The notes under the pieces: generated by a model
Seen by the model: the letters and a program-made list of their open reading frames with translations, nothing else
What the model was told of the DNA's origin: nothing
Databases searched by the model: none
Shown: positions 61,802 to 64,000 of the stretch, piece after piece
How the letters are laid out: the number at the start of each line of letters is the position of its first letter
Position numbering within the stretch: the stretch's first letter is position 1
Assembly (NCBI RefSeq): GCF_015356865.1
Contig: NZ_JAAFZA010000006.1
Coordinates: 1-64,000 of the forward strand
Reading direction: 5' to 3'
DNA: 64,000 bases
Source: Catenulispora pinisilvae
Lineage (GTDB): Bacteria > Actinomycetota > Actinomycetes > Streptomycetales > Catenulisporaceae
Program-made: the position numbers and the translations under genes

Positions 61802-62554
61802 GTGAGCATCCGTAAACGCATACTCATCACCGGCGCCAGCTCCGGGCTCGGGGAACAGATGGCCCGGGACTTCGCCGCCAAGGGACGCGACCTGGCTTTG
61901 TGTGCCCGCCGTACCGACCGCCTGGACCGGCTGCGCGAGGAACTCCTGGCCGCGCACCCGGGGATCAAGGTCTCGGTCCGGGTCCTGGACGTCAACGACC
62001 ACGCGCGGGTCTTCGAGGTCTTCCAAGCCTTCCGCGACGACCTCGGGGGGCTGGACCGGGTCGTCGTCAACGCCGGAGTCGGCAAGGGGCAGCCGATCGG
62101 TACCGGCGGCTTCGCGGCCAACGTGCAGACCGCCCAGACCAACTTCGTCGCCGCCCTGGCGCAGTGCGAGGCCGCGCTGGAGATCTTCCGGCTCCAGCAG
62201 GCCGGCCACCTCGTAGTGGTCTCGTCCATGAGCGCCGTGCGGGGCATGCCTCGCACCATGACGACCTATGCCGCTAGTAAGGCCGGGATCGCGGCTCTGG
62301 CCGAGGGGATCCGCGCGGACTTGATCGGCACCCCGATCAAGGTGTCGACGGTCTTGCCCGGTTACATAGCCTCCGAACTGAGTTCCCGCTCGGCGAAGAT
62401 GCCGCTCACCGTGTCGACCGAGAAGGGTGTGCGGGCGATGGTCAAGGCGATCGAGGCCGAGCGTGCGCAGGCGAAGGTTCCCGGCTGGCCCTGGATTCCG
62501 CTCGGCTTCGTCATCCGCCACGTTCCGCTGCGCTTCGTGGCCAAGATGGGCTGA
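61802..62554 (+). CDS. SDR-family oxidoreductase
   Basis: A 250-residue classical SDR with GTG start 27 bp after the previous stop. TGASSGLG cofactor motif, NAGVG, catalytic Ser (VVSSMSAV), YAASK, then PGYIASEL. The C-terminal tail PWIPLGFVIRHVPLRFV is hydrophobic and may associate with membrane, as in some lipid-modifying SDRs. Substrate unknown. Confidence 0.85.
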   Translation: MSIRKRILITGASSGLGEQMARDFAAKGRDLALCARRTDRLDRLREELLAAHPGIKVSVRVLDVNDHARVFEVFQAFRDDLGGLDRVVVNAGVGKGQPIGTGGFAANVQTAQTNFVAALAQCEAALEIFRLQQAGHLVVVSSMSAVRGMPRTMTTYAASKAGIAALAEGIRADLIGTPIKVSTVLPGYIASELSSRSAKMPLTVSTEKGVRAMVKAIEAERAQAKVPGWPWIPLGFVIRHVPLRFVAKMG

Positions 62555-62675
62555 GGGCCGAGCCGGAACCCGGCGGTCAAGGACTTGTTGCTCGCCGTGG
62601 CCTACCTTGGGCACCGGTGCTGTACGGCCCTCAATGCCGCTTGATGCTCACCTACCGACAGGACGGATCCGAAGT

Positions 62676-63644
62676 ATGCGCGCTGCCCAGGTCACCCGGC
62701 TCGACGGCCCCGGCTCGATCGTCATCGCCGAGGTCGACGAACCCCGGCCGAACGACACCGAAGTCCTCATCGACGTGCACGCGGCCGGGGTCACCTTCCC
62801 GGACGTGCTCCTGACCCGAGGCGAGTATCAGCTCAAGCCCGAGCTGCCGTTCACGCCGGGCAGCGAGGTCGCCGGTGTCGTCCGCCACGCGCCGGCCGGA
62901 TCCGGTTTCGCCGAAGGCGACCGGGTCGCGGCGTTCCCCGGCTTCGGCGGCTTCGCCGAGCAGGTCGCCGTCGATCCCGGGTTCGTCTTCCCGCTGCCGG
63001 AGAACCTGTCGTTCACCGCCGGGGCCGGGCTCGCGATGAACTACCTCACCGTGCATTTCGCTCTGGTCCGCCGGGGCGGGTTGCGAGCCGGGGAATCAGT
63101 GCTCGTCCACGGTGCGGCCGGCGGCGTCGGAACCGCCGCCGTACAGCTGGCCCGCGCGCTCGGGGCGCAGGTGATCGCCGTGGTCTCGACCGAGGCCAAG
63201 GCCGAGGCGGCACGCCGGGCCGGAGCCCACCACACCGTCCCGGCCGACGGGTTCCGCGCGGCGGTGGCCGAACTCACCGGCGGCCGCGGTGTCGACGTCG
63301 TCGTGGACCCGGTCGGCGGCGACCGCTTCACCGACTCGCTGCGCAGCCTGGCCCCCGAGGGCCGCCTGCTCGTCATCGGCTTCACCGGCGGCGAGATCCC
63401 CACCGTCAAGGTCAACCGGCTCCTGCTGAACAACATCAGCGTCGTCGGCGTCGGCTGGGGCGCGTACTGGATGGCGCGACCCGAATACCCGCGCCAGCAG
63501 TGGGACGAACTCCTCCCGCTGCTCACGGACGGCTCGCTCGATCCGGTTCTGGCGTCGGTCCACGACCTGGAGAACGCCTCGGCGGCCGTCCTCGAACTGG
63601 CCGAACGCGCCGCCGCGGGCAAGGTGGTTCTCCAGGTCCGCTGA
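62676..63644 (+). CDS. NADPH:quinone oxidoreductase family protein
   Basis: A 322-residue zinc-less MDR; ATG 62676 chosen (GGACGGATCC upstream). FTPGSEVAGVVRHAP, cofactor site VHGAAGGVGTAAVQLARALGA, then DVVVDPVGGDRF and KVNRLLLNNISVVGVGWG, typical of NADPH:quinone/acryloyl-CoA-type reductases. A paralogue of the gene at 60830. The 121-bp gap upstream may hold its own promoter. Confidence 0.86.
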   Translation: MRAAQVTRLDGPGSIVIAEVDEPRPNDTEVLIDVHAAGVTFPDVLLTRGEYQLKPELPFTPGSEVAGVVRHAPAGSGFAEGDRVAAFPGFGGFAEQVAVDPGFVFPLPENLSFTAGAGLAMNYLTVHFALVRRGGLRAGESVLVHGAAGGVGTAAVQLARALGAQVIAVVSTEAKAEAARRAGAHHTVPADGFRAAVAELTGGRGVDVVVDPVGGDRFTDSLRSLAPEGRLLVIGFTGGEIPTVKVNRLLLNNISVVGVGWGAYWMARPEYPRQQWDELLPLLTDGSLDPVLASVHDLENASAAVLELAERAAAGKVVLQVR

Positions 63645-63676
63645 TCGTCCACGGTGAACGGATCGAGCGGGGCCGC

Positions 63677-64000
63677 CTACTGTCCCGAGGACGGTTTCGA
63701 GCCGTGGGCGATGACTTCTCGAAGCCTGGCCAGTACCGCGCCGGCTTCTGTCGGTTCCTCGCCGGTCCCGCGGATCGAGTCGGCCAGCCCGGCCAGCTGC
63801 TCGGACACGTCGCCTTCGTAAGCCTGCTCTTCGTCGATCGCGCCGCCGGGCAGGCGCAGCCCGACGGTGAGATCGATGATCTTCCCGATCAGGGACGTCA
63901 TGATGAAGGAGAACAGGCCGATGGCGACGATGGCGGTCAGCTGTCGTCCGACCAGGGTCCAGCCGCCGCCGGAGAACAGGCCCTTGTGGCCGGACAGCAC
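63677..64000 (-). CDS. amt: Ammonium transporter, C-terminal part (gene runs off the window)
   Basis: The last 107 residues of a longer protein whose start is right of the window. KGLFSGGGWTLVGRQ, then a membrane span QLTAIVAIGLFSFIMTSLIGKIIDLT, then GLRLPGGAIDEEQAYEGD match the final transmembrane helix and cytoplasmic tail of Amt/AmtB channels. The tail extends about 40 residues past the usual end. glnK/glnD often follow amt in actinomycetes, but the downstream side here is the convergent oxidoreductase, so they are absent. Confidence 0.85.
   Translation of the reverse strand: MLSGHKGLFSGGGWTLVGRQLTAIVAIGLFSFIMTSLIGKIIDLTVGLRLPGGAIDEEQAYEGDVSEQLAGLADSIRGTGEEPTEAGAVLARLREVIAHGSKPSSGQ

Overview
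The window is high-GC DNA (about 70 percent by eye) with short intergenic gaps, frequent GTG starts, stop/start overlaps and Tat or lipoprotein exports. The gene families (serine/threonine kinases with PQQ propellers, a Ddn-type F420 reductase, polyphosphate glucokinase, CBM/ricin-decorated glycosidases, sugar ABC importers without their own ATPase) indicate a saprophytic filamentous actinomycete of the Streptomyces/Catenulispora kind. The species cannot be fixed from the sequence. No rRNA, tRNA, CRISPR array, integrase or transposase was seen. It reads as a chromosomal accessory region rich in catabolic operons, each with its own regulator.

Layout. (1) 1-12.4 kb: an alpha/beta hydrolase, then an apparent alpha-glucan locus. 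This has a secreted three-CBM35 GH87-type alpha-1,3-glucanase, two adjacent LacI paralogues, a binding-protein/two-permease sugar importer and a cytoplasmic GH13 alpha-glucosidase. (2) 12.7-18.3 kb: two tandem paralogous Ser/Thr kinases with a membrane segment and a PQQ propeller, plus a small glycine-rich membrane protein. (3) 18.3-30.8 kb: an aromatic-catabolism island. A seven-gene meta-cleavage operon (SDR, cupin, ring-fission-product hydrolase, class III extradiol dioxygenase, hydratase, acetaldehyde dehydrogenase, aldolase) stands next to a ferredoxin / ferredoxin reductase / P450 operon. A flavin monooxygenase plus cupin operon lies on the other side. An IclR regulator and an HxlR regulator sit inside. 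Two identical 19-bp palindromic boxes flank iclR and tie the cupin/FMO operon to the meta-cleavage operon. (4) 30.9-37.2 kb: small detoxification-type operons under AraC and MarR regulators; the MarR promoter carries three ACTTGCC-type boxes. (5) 37.4-49.8 kb: a sugar-acid (galactonate-type, De Ley-Doudoroff-like) locus under a GntR/FadR regulator with two matching 19-bp operators. Its ABC importer is broken: the ATPase stops after about 110 homologous residues and no permease follows. A Tat-exported ricin-lectin/arabinofuranosidase-like enzyme ends this block. (6) 49.9-64 kb: mixed redox, lipid and regulator genes. They include a TetR regulon (Ddn-type reductase and FMN reductase) with two near-identical operators, a cyclopropane-fatty-acid-synthase-like methyltransferase, a secreted lipase, polyphosphate glucokinase and two quinone oxidoreductases. 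The C-terminus of an ammonium transporter runs off the right edge.

The items most worth following up are the IclR-linked P450/FMO/meta-cleavage island (including an apparent ATC start codon), the truncated sugar ABC importer inside an otherwise intact sugar-acid operon, and three regulons whose operators can be read directly as matched repeats.
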